64,000 nucleotides of DNA, taken from the NCBI RefSeq assembly GCF_964355755.1, contig NC_092676.1, positions 27,202,288 through 27,266,287 of the forward strand. The letters run 5' to 3'. Shown one piece after another: positions 11,793-24,448 of this stretch (position 1 is the first letter of the stretch; the number at the start of each line of letters is the position of its first letter). Origin of the DNA: Antedon mediterranea. Lineage: Eukaryota > Echinodermata > Crinoidea > Comatulida > Antedonidae. The notes under the pieces were generated by a model. It saw nothing but the letters and a program-made list of their open reading frames with translations, had not been told where the DNA came from and made no database searches. A program made the position numbers and the translations under genes.

Positions 11793-14700
11793 AAGAATGT
11801 TTCTTATAAATGAAATTGATAACAATTACAAATTGTGACAATACCATAATTTAGAGTAAATAGGCAACAAAGGAAATTACCTCGTTATCATAAGTAATAT
11901 TGATAAATAATATTGATAACATTTAAAATTATAAGGATTACAATGACAATATTGATAGTGCTACTAATGCTAATTGTAAGATCAATACTGTTTGCTCACA
12001 TAATAATAATGATTGATATTGATTATGATAATGAGTTCTAATAATAATATTCACACAATCCTAATGAATATAATTTTAAAGCATTCTTACTGATAGATAG
12101 GTGTCCCCTTCCTAAAAAAACACATACAAAAAAAAAAACACCTAATACTATAAATTAAAGATCACTTTTGAGAAACTTTTTGAATTTATATCTATATTCA
12201 CAATACAACAGAATCCCTCATTGGAGACTTCCCCCAAAGGAATGAGAGGAAATATATGTTTTAATTGCCTAATCAGGGGATAAATTATATTCAGTTTTTC
12301 TTTTGTATTTATATTTATTACTATTTATTATTATTACTTGCAGAAAACTTATAAAGTTCATTGACAAGTTGAAAGAATAAAAAAAATTGTCGACATCAAT
12401 TTGTCTTTTTTTTAATTCAAAGTTGACGATAACACAACATGGAATTAAGTATGCTGATAAATTCCATCTGTGCAAATAATTTACATATATTTCTTTACTA
12501 CATTTCTCATTAATGCCATTTTCATTTTTACAACTCATTAATAAATGAACAATATCAAATCAAGCTTTTAATAAAAATAAAAACTACTACTACTAGTGAA
12601 TTTATTTAAAGAAATTACATTTCCATATGACAAACAAAAAGTAATTGTCTTACGATATCAAACCACAACTTTTTAAGAAACATAAACGATTGTTAAATTT
12701 ATTTAAAGAAATTATCAATTTAATAGCAGAGAAACTAAGGCACCCGCCTCGCTTTCAGTTTGATGTCTTTGTGTTTGTGGCGCGTGTCTCTGTTTACCGC
12801 TAACACTCGTCAACAAACTTCAACAACACTTTCTGTGTTTGCATAAGATTTTAAGGCACACTTCTTATTTATTTTCAGTCCTTGTCGTACAAAGAAAGCA
12901 TTCAGACTCGTCCAAGCGCGTCAACCACAAACGTTTGTTTTGCCAGCCAAAAAAATAATTGTTGATTATGGGCCCAATTAAGTAAAATAAGTAATAATCA
13001 CAAATATAAACAATAAATGAATTTATATTTAATGAAATATTATCATTTGAAAGAATTCTAAATTGTATACTTTAGATATTTAAATTAAATGAATTTGTTT
13101 ATACAGGCAGACTATGGTAGGCATAAAATAAATCTTTTTTAAAAAGCTGAATAAGTATATAGTTTTAGTCAGAAATATTAATTTATTTCAAAGACTATCG
13201 TACAAGTGACAACTATTCTAATTCTGAATCTTTTGACAAAGTTATGTAAAATGGCAGACCACCTGCCCTCGGCCTGAGCGTATTAAAATTGAAAACATCA
13301 CCTGCATGACCACTGATTCGCTTCGAACCATCTTCCTGCTTTTTGTCTGAAAAAAGAGCGAAGGAAATTACTACCGCGCTTGCGTTTAAAAAGAGACTTG
13401 AAACACTGCTTTGTTACGCGATTAATCATAAATTTGCTTGCGAAATGCTACGGGTCAGGAGAAAGTACGAGTGAAAGGGAGCATATAACAATGAAATATT
13501 ATCTATAAGATTAACAGGAGAGCCGCCTATTGTCTTTTGAAGGAAACACGATACCAATTTAATACCAGTTTTGAAAAAAAATATTTTTCTTAGGGATTTT
13601 TTATGAAAAGAAATCATTTTGTAGACATATTTTAGTATATGTACAATCATAATAATGATAATATTTACGGAAAATATTTATTAGTCAAGAAACTTTGTTA
13701 GATTCCGTCGTGAATAGCAAAGCAGAAAATGATACTGTCGTTGACTTTACGATTGTTTTGATTAAAAGTTTTATTATGTGCTAAAATTAGCTATACGCTA
13801 TAATATTCAATTTGCGAGGACATTTATGCGTTATTATCTAACAATATATTTACAATCGACGATAAGCGTCGCATGCTGATGTGATTGTAACACGAGTATG
13901 ATAAGTTTTACTACCCGTGCAAATTGAAGAAAAATGTAAAGAAAACAACCGCGTTTTCAGCATTTTAATAGCAAAATCTAATTGGACCCTGAGCCATTGT
14001 CTGGAATAAGTATTTGAAAATTTATGATTTCTAATGTTGTAGCTTTAGCTTTTAAGAATTATAATATTTTTGCTTTTTATGGCTGATTTATAGCTGTGTT
14101 AGTAGTAACACTAGTTGTTAGTAGTTTTATAAAACATGGAAAGTGTTCATAAAATAGTTTTATTGTAGGCAATGTCTACCTTTGTGTCAGTAAACAATTG
14201 TTTTTATCTAAATGTACTCTAACAGTATAATCTGCTAGCAACCTGTTTACTTCTCAAAAATGCTTGAAACTCCGTTTCTTTCTATGCAACCTGCTTAACT
14301 CTTATAAATACATTGTAGTTTTTTCTTCTTTAACACTTTTAAATAATTAATGCTATTCTTAATACTTGTTTTACTAGGTGGCCTTGTGATTGGGATAAGG
14401 ACTTTATCTAAACCCTACACAACCTAAAAAGATATCTTTTATTTACAAGCTAACTTAATATTCTCACTAATTCTTTAAGCTGGCATATAGGCATCTTTGT
14501 GTCTATATATCGTACATTTGTTTACCTATATCACTGTTGTAGTTAAAACTTATTAGTTGCTCTTAGAAGGATTATATAGTATTAGAAGTCATTTGTTGAT
14601 TATATACTAATTACATAGATCAGTATTAAACTGCTTATTTTAACAAAAAAAGTTGTACCAAAACAGAAGAAATAAGACGCTTTACTGTAGTTAAGCATGG

Positions 14701-16232
14701 CATTAATTAGTACATGACGGAAAATAAGTATCTTTTCTAAGACCAATCATTCAAAAGTTGTTGTTCAACTGCGGATTACGGCGAGAATCCCTGAACAAAA
14801 GGGATGTTCATTAGTGGGTTCAACAAGCACTGTGAGGGAGTTTGAAGTGGTAATTGTTGGACACTCTAAGAGGTAACAAATTGACCCTTTCAAAATCATA
14901 TATATAATAGAACATGCACTTTAGTAAACTTGTACTTGTTAAAAACATGTGCTAATCATGTTAAGTTCTTAAAAAGTTAACAAAAAAGTTTTAAATAATG
15001 GTTTCCCTCCAAATAACAACAGTTCCAATAGAAGGATTTGAAAGCAGATAAAAAAATAATCTGAAAATATAATGTAAAAAGGCTAATTCATACTATTACA
15101 TTACAAATACAAATTAATTTCAATTTTTGATATTAGAAGAATCTTTTTATATTAGCGGTTAAAATATATTTTATCGATGCTACAATGATTTTGTTAAGCG
15201 ATTTTAAACCGCCATCTGCACATCAAACGTGAATGGCCATCGTCGTACGCTATCAGAAAACACCACGTTCGCTCTACTCTATTTACCAATACCCATAGGC
15301 TTGGCATTTGACGACGCAAGGCTCGGAGCCACATTGGTGTGAATTCTAACAAAATAATCAAATTTCTCTAATATCTTGACAAGATTTCAGTAGTTTCTAC
15401 AAGACAGGTGATATGACTCGTAGCTGTGGGCTAGACCTAGTTAGGTCTTTATTAATTTTGAGGGCACAGGGGAGACTACACTATTAGTTTAAGTGAATGT
15501 AATTGAAGATCCCTGACAAAATTCCTTCAGCGACACACTTAACAACCCAACACATTAAATCATTTCACTTATTCTGAATGATAAAATCATTCAAAGTTTC
15601 GCAGAAAAAAAAACTCAATTATGAAAAAAATTCTTAGACCTTGTAGATATGTAAATATGTATTAATATTCATTGCACACTTATTTCAACTTTCTACAATC
15701 TAGACACCCCCCAAAGCTATTTGAAAATCAAAGAACACGTTAGACAATCAATTTTAATCAGTGTGTGTATCATATAAACCTAGAGAAATAAGGGTATATT
15801 TACTGTAAATAACGCTAATGTATTAGTGTCATCATTTTTGTTACGGCTATTTTAATTTTTACAAATTTTTCTTATTACCTCTCATACTTATTTTGGCAAT
15901 GAAACAAATGTTGTTTTTAACAATTTTTACATTAAATCCATAAATTAATTTTAAATAATTAATTTAATATCACTTCATAGTTACGTAGAATAATTCGCTC
16001 TCGCCCTGAACTCTTCTCTCATTAATTCATCAAATTGAAATCGCATACAGAAATATGTATACTAATAGGGCGAAATTAACGGTGATTAGCGACGTATTCC
16101 TTATGAGTTGTTCATTGCTACGTTAGTGTTTATGGGCTATATTACGTAGCCTTGAATCATCTGAATAAATGACAGACTATTGGATTGTCTTCTTGACCTT
16201 GGCGATTGACAACTAGTAGGTAAAAAACAAAT

Positions 16233-16370
16233 ACATGGAAACTACAACAAAAAATCTGGAATGTATACCAAAAAACATGGAAAATATACACAAAAAAAAC
16301 ATGGAAAATAGACCAAAATTAGATGAAAACTATACCAAAAAACATGGAAAATACATCCAAAAAACATAAA
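16233..16370. repeat. Degenerate A-rich minisatellite, about 22-bp unit
   Basis: The unit resembles CATGGAAAATATACCAAAAA and recurs about five times with variable A-run length (starts near 16234, 16277, 16300, 16342). One spacer unit is diverged. The open frame on the minus strand across it is just translated repeat. Confidence 0.6.
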
Positions 16371-17604
16371 GGGTTTGTTTGCATAGGCCTCCTCGCAAGG
16401 TTTACGAAAGATGGACGACAAATAACCGAAATGACATTTCATTACAATCATCCCCCTCACGCAATTTCCACATAATATTAATAGGGAAATTGTAGATTAT
16501 AATTTGTCACAGGTAATACTGTTATTGCTTATTATTTCAACAAAACCTCATCTTCGTGGCTGTCTATAAAGTTTATTACAACACGTATGTGTATCATTTG
16601 GAATAAATGTAATGCTTACATACAGTAGGTACACAATAAGCAAGATTACTGCGTGGTATCTCCGGTGATATCACATAAGTTTTATACCGTAAACTTCAAC
16701 TCAACACAATTACAATTTTCGATTTAGGAATCAGGCTTACTCCACCATACCTTAACAAATGTGGTCGTTAATTACAGAAACATTCTGTAATAAACAACGG
16801 TTAATATAAAGTGAACTAGAGTATAATTACAAAGTATCTTTTTTATCTGATCTAATATGGTTTTGTACACAGGTTGTATATAAAAAATAATAATGGCTTC
16901 GGTTTGTTTGCAGTTGCTTAGTTACAAGCATTCTCTAATAATATAAAACTCGGAAACATCTTTAATTCCTTCAAGTTGAATGCATTCTTTAGAATCTTCA
17001 TAAATTATGCACACTCTTTTGGAGGTCTCAAACAGATTAAAACACGGCCCCTGGAAGCTTCCTTTTCCAAGGTTTTTTTGTACACACAAAAGACGTATAA
17101 AATGCGTCTTGGTTATAGGTTATGAAGATTGCATTCTTGAGGTTACAAACGATAAAGGAATCCCCTAAACAATGCATGTACAGGCATGAGTCAAATCCTA
17201 TTCATTAACTATAAGCTTTTATATGAAAAAAAATTACTATTTATAACATGCGATGCATTTTCATAAATATATTCATATAATTTTCATATTTTTATTCACA
17301 TCTTTCTTGTATGAATAATTCAAGTTTCATTACAAAATTATAATTACATATTTTATTGTTAAAATTAGAGTCTGTTTAGTTTTACATATTTATAGAACTG
17401 AAAAGTAATTTGAAGAGAATTACAGTTTTATCTTCGAAGTCAATTTGATTAAAATGAGAACAAAATGGACTATAAAGGTGGAGTAATATCTAGTCAATTG
17501 CAAACACAACAATTTATTTTTTTTCATTTGTTAGTTTCAATGAAAGAGAGAAAATAGCACTTTGGTGATATTGTTGAAATTAAACAATAAGAATGACTCA
17601 ACTA

Positions 17605-17668
17605 AGAATTGAACTTGGAACCCCCTGCATGATATACAGACACCTACTATTAGACCACTGGGGATGGT
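17605..17668 (-). mobile_element. tRNA-like SINE remnant
   Basis: Read on the minus strand, an A-box-like AGTGGTCTAATAGTAGG (about 17645-17661) is followed about 30 bases later by a degenerate B box, GGTTCCAAGTTCAATTC (about 17606-17622). This is the layout of an internal RNA polymerase III promoter. No acceptor stem or CCA-type end can be folded, so it is not a tRNA gene. It shares the box sequences with the remnant at 19862-19923. Confidence 0.5.
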
Positions 17669-18125
17669 GTTGAATGACTATTCATGTATAGTTATTGTAT
17701 TCTATTTATTAGCTAAATTTTGTATGTTAGTCTTTTCTGTTTGTTCAATTATAAGTATATATGAGAAAATATCACACCATTTCTGTTTATTAATACAGGT
17801 AAGCTATGCACAACATAGATTTTAAGTTGGTATTAAAATATAAGAATAAACAGGCTTTAGTATTTCATACCAATGTTCCATCAAGGCAACTATTACTCTA
17901 ATTATTAACAATTCATTCTTTATCTTAATAATGATAGTTATCATCGGTATGTGTTTATTATATCTACTTTTCGCTATACTTTGAATAGTCTTTGTATGGT
18001 AACATTTTTATCAAGCACTTGAACAGACCAATATTGACAATAGCTTATATGTTGTACTCTTATCAGACAGTACTTGGGACTCGACAATGAGTACAAGAAT
18101 ATCATGTCTGATCCACACAATGGCT

Positions 18126-18309
18126 AAAACTCTGTCTACACTATCAAACTAGTTTGCAAAAATAAGTTTGTATCTAAATATGATAGTGATATGCCCAAAT
18201 TTGGTAGTGATATGTTTAAATATGGTGGTGATATGACATCATCATGTCCATATATGTGAACATCACATGGTTTTTGTCATATAAACTTTGATATTGTAGA
18301 CAAGGCTTA
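18126..18309. mobile_element. Family-A MITE, copy A3
   Basis: The left end is ACTCTGTCTACACTATCAAA and the right end TTTGATATTGTAGACAAGGC followed by TTAA. This copy has an extra TATGGTAGTGATATG-like repeat in the left arm, making it one of the longest copies. Inner ATGACATCATCATGTCCATA and AACATCACAT blocks are present. Confidence 0.8.
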
Positions 18310-19861
18310 ATACTAATCATTAATGAAGTTAAAAATATTTTAATTTTTTTTATCATTTTTTATAAAAAGGTTTTTTAAATAATTTATTAAAGATGATATA
18401 TGTTTATAAATATATTTACAACATTCTCATCAATATACAGTTTCCTGTAAATTAGAAGTGGAAAAAACCACCTCAATTATTAGAATTTACCTCTAATAAA
18501 GGTACCCCTAACATACTTAAAATTGAAGGCTACACAGTATTTGTTGATAACGGATTACTAGCCCGAAGGCTAGCCCAAGCAAGTCAATATGTTCACATGT
18601 ACCCTGTCACACTCATTTCCCTCAATTAGACACAGAATAAATTTACGACTATTTGGTTGTTGGCGATGGCGTCAATTTTCGAAAAGCATGGCTAAATATA
18701 ATTTAATCTTTTTTAAAACGCTTTTTTGTTTTCGGGCAATTCATCCAAAAAATAAAATGAATCCTTGACATTGGGAACTTGAACCAGAACACTATACTCA
18801 TAAGTCATAGACACTGTATTAGGATAGAAATTCATTAGGCCTGGTGAAGATGCGGAAAGCATTGGCGATATTAGCAGCTGCAGGCAGCGAAGCCCCTACT
18901 CCCCTGGGCTTGCTGCTGATTAGAGCAATAATCATTCTATTAAGCCGCTAGTAGCTTAAGAAAACGTGCGATTGAATCGTAGCCTCAACTAGGTGGATGC
19001 GGAATGGTGTAACGGTAATTAATGCAAATGTTGCGGATGATTGACAGGAATTTACTTATTTGAAATCAAAACCGTCAGCTAGGGAGAACTGCAGTTAAGA
19101 GTTGATTACTCCGTTTATCATACACTCTAAATAACTGTACATTTTACAAAATTGCAATTGCCTTAGGCAGCCAAGTCGTGAATATTTTTACATGAATTGT
19201 TAAGTAAAATCTGTCAGAAAAAATTCACTTTAAAAGCCATATGCTAACACAAATGTTGTGATGGGTAAAAAAGTGCAATTTCAAAATGTATAAACAGATA
19301 AAATGATCCATAATAACATATTTTGTAAATTTATAAACGCAATGTAATTATCCTAAAGTCACTTTAATAATAAAAAAAAAATGCATTTTGTATTCAGTAT
19401 GCGAAAGACAAGTAATGAGTGATTTAAGTCATTTATCAAAGTTAGTGCCCATAAGGACTAAACTACAATGAAATAAAATATACAGGAAAACGATAATAAC
19501 CAATAATATTAAGGTGATGAAGACAGATTTGAAGGCCTTAAGTGAATTTCTAGTTTAGTAAACAGAAGAACAAGCTAAAACAATTAAACTTGCTAATGAT
19601 AGTTGTATTAATTATAGAATATCAAGCTCATAAAATAGTAAGAATAATTTTCTAATAATAAAAAATGTATGTATACTTTTATATTAAAATAATTGTAGAT
19701 TTTGTATAATTATAAAAAGAAAGTTTTCATTTATAAGTTCTTAATTCATACACTGTACAAAGAAATGTAAATTTTAACAGAAATACATTTTTTTAAATGG
19801 GGAAATTGTGTGATCATTGAGGATAAAAAAAAATATTAGTGAGTAAAAAAAAATCGACATA

Positions 19862-19923
19862 AACAAGATTCGAACTTAGACACTTATGCTAGAAATGCAG
19901 GCACCTAGCAATTAGACCATTCA
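19862..19923 (-). mobile_element. tRNA-like SINE remnant
   Basis: On the minus strand the A box reads TGGTCTAATTGCTAGG (about 19904-19919) and the B box AAGTTCGAATCTTG (about 19865-19878), with normal tRNA-like spacing. The stretch between them resembles the 17605-17668 element (GGTGCCTGCAT against GGTGTCTGTAT). No acceptor-stem pairing is visible. The two probably represent one SINE family or tRNA pseudogene family. Confidence 0.55.
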
Positions 19924-20206
19924 AATAAAAATTACTAAATGATTAACCTGTGTAATGACATACACATCTATACTGAGACATTTTAATTGTATAGTCTTGA
20001 CACGTCTGCTGTGGAAAAGAATCAATTCTTTGTGTGAAAAGGAAAGTTTGTTGATATTAACCGACGAACGAACGCCGCCGAGCTAGTTAAGAAGGGCTTT
20101 CCCAAATCAATTCATTGACAGTTGTGGATATTCTGACCTCCTTGTGATAATAACAACATTTCCGAAATCACTAATAAACACGGTGTTATATCAATGTATT
20201 GATCCC

Positions 20207-20223
20207 GGTGTGTGTGTGTGTGT
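20207..20223. repeat. Short (GT)n microsatellite
   Basis: A run of GT dinucleotides ends in GTATG. There are no neighbouring features of note. Confidence 0.7.
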
Positions 20224-23200
20224 ATGTCTGCATAGATTTGTGTTCTACACACATATTTACTACCAGAGCTAATAAATAATAGGCTATTTCATAGGGATAT
20301 TATAGTAGTTCACTATTAATCTCTATTTGTTTGTGTTTATTAAGAAATTTCCAAAATAGGAGTACACAGAAGGTTGTACATAATACATTTTTAAACCATA
20401 CATTATTAATTCATCAAGGATTTATAGGCAGACTATATGTTTTTTAATTTACCTAGTTATTTTTACATTAAAAAATTATTGAAGAAATATTGAAGTGAAT
20501 TTAATAATAACTGATTATTTATGAAATTTATTAAAATTAATTTATTTTAAATAAATTATAGATTAGATAAAATAAAAAGATTTATATTCAAACTTTTTTT
20601 TTTAAAGTTTAAATTTTAAATAGATAAATAAATAAGGACGGCATTATAAGTTTCATTTCCTAATATTGGTGAAATACTAATAATAGATAACCTGGATTTA
20701 GTTTCAGTTTAACCAAACCTCACCTACCTAGAGGCTCATTACACAAGACAATTCTTTTTCATAATTACTGTAAATTAATGATTTATTCATTGTAAAAATT
20801 TGATTTCAGCGATTTCCAATTCCAGAAGTAACTCGTAGATAGCGAGGTTAACCCGTACTTCATGATGATGTAATTGAAATGAAATTAATTGTTGAAACAC
20901 TGTTGAAGTAATTTACTAAATAAATGCTCGATTCCCACGTAAATCTCCAATCACACACCAGGGACCTATTCAAAACAGTAGGCAAATTGAAAAGCTTCGG
21001 TTCATAGCAAAAAGCTAAAAAAAATTGTCAATCCATAGATAGTAGTGAATTTTTTTGCATATTTTTTGCAAGTGTTAGGATTATACGTGTATTACTATTT
21101 TGGTTTCATTTTCTTATTATTTAATTTTTTTACATAAATATAAATTACAAAAAAATCATTGGTGTTGAGATAGTCTATGAGTTCTGCTTATCAGAAAAAA
21201 ATGTCAATCTCTCTTACGGCACGTTATTACAGCACGCTATTACAGGAACTTTCCTGGTATCCTGAATAGCGACATGGTGACAAATTTTATATTTCTTCTT
21301 GGTTGGTTACGAACTGTTTCATCACGATATATTGAAATTATAAATTAATTTTGTTAGTTGTTTCAACCAAGTTGTTTCACGCGATCGTCATCATGGTCAT
21401 TAACGCACTCTTTTGGACAAAAGCAGGCGGTAACAGATATTAGTCTAGAACAATAACGCTCTGCATGCATCAGAAACCCCAGCAATAATGATACTCGCTT
21501 TTACCTATTGTTTACCGCGAGGTACAAGTGTTAAAAACAGCCTTTGTGGTCAAATAAAGTAAAAACCATAAAGACAGCGTCATGCTTCACTGAACATAGA
21601 ATTAATGCATCACATTGCAGACAATGATAGCCCATAAGTTGGCAGGATATGAGGAGAATTTCACTCAATTTGGTTAGATTTTTATAACATGGGCTGGTAA
21701 TATTCCAACTGATAAATTATCTAATAAATGCTTTCTCATGATTTCAATGAATTAACGTTGATGGACTTGACCGATGATGGTTGTATTATCGTAATTTTTT
21801 TGATAAACGGTTACGTTGTGCTACCATTGCACTATGGGGGATTGCAAGTCATTTTTCTACCGGTCTGATTGACCGCAGATGACAGCTTGGCATAAACTGA
21901 CATGTTGATGGCCAAACCGTGCTGGTCAAAGCAGATGAACAAACCGGCAAATATAGGTCTGCTTTTATTCGCATTACATAGCAGGTGATAGAATCGTCAA
22001 CGATTCAGAGATGAATTACTTACGCACGAAAACATGTATTGTCTTTAAGCATATGAAATGCTGACGGGCACTCGAACACATGCATATTTTCCCAGGCTTA
22101 GTATTGTAGCCGATGTGCAGAAATAGCATAAATGACTTTTCACTTCGGTGAACAAAAAATAATTGACACCCCACGGTGTTCGGTGGCCTTGTGGTGTTAC
22201 GAAACAGACAGCAAAATATTGCATTATTTTGAATAACTAAGAGATATTAAAAGCTTTAACAACAAAAAAAGATGACTTATAAAATAGTGCTGAACCCAAT
22301 AGAACGTGCTCCTAAAATAACACAATAAAAGAAGACATGTGCCTTAAATAATATAACAATATACTTGTAACATAAATGGTACTTAATCATTCTTGTCTTT
22401 ATAATGTATTATTATAGCCACAGAAGACAGCATTACCTCTTAATATATTATCTTAATAATATTTTATTACCGAAATAAATATAGATAATCTTGAACCTGA
22501 TATAGATCTAACTAAATGATGCGATTTACATTATGATATTACTGTATTGTCATATGAATCCATAGACCAAAGATCTTATTATAACATATAATATATACTT
22601 GATATTTTATGTTATGTTCCGGACTTCAATAATAATGAAAATACACACTTCAAATATGTATAGTGGTTTTAGATGTTTTATTCTCACTCCTTTATATCTA
22701 CACATGTGCTCGGTCTTATTTATCTTCATCGGACGTTATGTCTTGTATATTTGGAGGGTTACATTATGAACAATATAGAAAATGCTTATCTCAATTAGTG
22801 CATAGAAAACGGCCCTTAAAAAAATGTATAAAATGTCTACATTCGGTCTAACAAAATGCTGTATCGATGAAAACTTGACTACTATAGCTAGTACAAAAGA
22901 ACACAATTACATATTTTTATCACCATTCCTCTATAGTAACTAAATTACTTAACATAATATTAGAAAAACATAGTGAGAAAGTATTATTTAAGTGACTACT
23001 GTAATTTAGAGTGAGTTAATTTAAAATTTGTTTTATTATCGGGCATGTTATATACTACTACTACCACGGGCAAGCCACTTTCCTTTATTCTATCCTATCG
23101 CTAACTTTGTAAAGAAACGACATACAATTACATGTTAAAATGAATGATTATTATACCAAGTACTATAGCATTACTTGTAATTGGCGTTCTACTTGAAACA

Positions 23201-24342
23201 TTTGCGTTAGTAGTGAAATACTCTATTTTGTTTAAAACATAAAGGTAAAGTGTTGCTTAAAATTAGGCCTATGTTTCTATCAACAAACAAGACGTAAAAA
23301 TTATTTTAATAAAAATATTTAATTTTTAACAAAATCTTCAATATTGGATAGAAAACTCGTCATTTCAGTAGCCGTTAAAATGTTTAATTGTTTATTTGTC
23401 CCAATTTAACGACTGTTTTTTCTAAAATGTTCTTTGCGGAAAGTGCATCGTTGATTGTAGAACAGAGTTTGCGTCGTCGCAGTTATGTATGTTCGAAAAT
23501 TACGGTCTAATTAGTTTACTTCTTTGGTTTTGTTGATTCAGCTTTTCATTTGCATACATACTAATGGATCACATGACCTAATGGACTCGAGGGAATAGGA
23601 ATTTGTCGCAACTCAAATTTAAAGCCAAGTCGATCGGAAAACCGGGACCAGGCCAGCCAAATATTTGATAAACTCCAAACTAACTGAATGAAATTTCAAT
23701 CTTGTTTTTCTATCGGTTTAAATTAAATGAAACGGTAAGATTGTGTACTCAGAAATCAATTAAATATGTTAATTAAAAAATAATTGTTGATATGGGCCCA
23801 ATTATTAGTAAATTAGTAACAATTACCAATACTAGCATACTGTACTATAAATAAAAATGTACCGTGATAAATTCTAAATATTTTTGTTAAAAAGTCTTTA
23901 TTATCAGAAATACAGTATTTAATATTTAGTGATTTTATTAATGATTAGCATGTGTCAGAATTGTATTCTACCAGCAAATGTAATCAATATCATTAAGAAT
24001 TAAAAATACATCACTGATTAATAACTTTAAAGAATTTTAACTGTTGATTGTTTAATAAAAAGTATATAAATATTGTTTTTTCAATGTAAGGATAGTTTGA
24101 ATGGAAAAACTTTCGTAAGTTGACAGACTTTACTACAGTATCAGCAAAGAAAAACACACAAACGCAACTAAAAAAGATTAAAGTGTAATTTAAAACCATG
24201 GCATTTATTCAGCCACAGCTTTCTATAAGTGCTGCAAATTATCGCAAGAGGGACAGCGTAATATTTTAGCACAAGATCCAATGTTGGAAAAACCCATCGG
24301 GGACTTCTGTACGTAACATGAGACATGCCTTCTGGTCATAGC

Positions 24343-24448
24343 GTTACACTGGATGCGATCTTTGAACAGCCGACGAGGGAACTCATCCCAGATTTCATAG
24401 ATATTGAAATACGTAGATGCAATAGGCGTCTACGAGATCCAGTGTAAC
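24343..24448. mobile_element. Small palindromic element (106 bp, 12-bp perfect terminal repeats)
   Basis: GTTACACTGGAT at 24343-24354 is matched by its exact complement ATCCAGTGTAAC at 24437-24448. The interior is higher in G+C than its surroundings and non-coding. No target duplication was evident, so true ends may lie slightly outside. The terminal core resembles the GTTCACACT cores of the TTAA MITEs in this window. Confidence 0.5.

Noticed and set aside
14375-14425. tRNA-like GGTGGCCTTGTGATTGGGAT sequence
   Set aside because: It resembles a D-arm start, but no B box follows at a suitable distance and no cloverleaf could be drawn.
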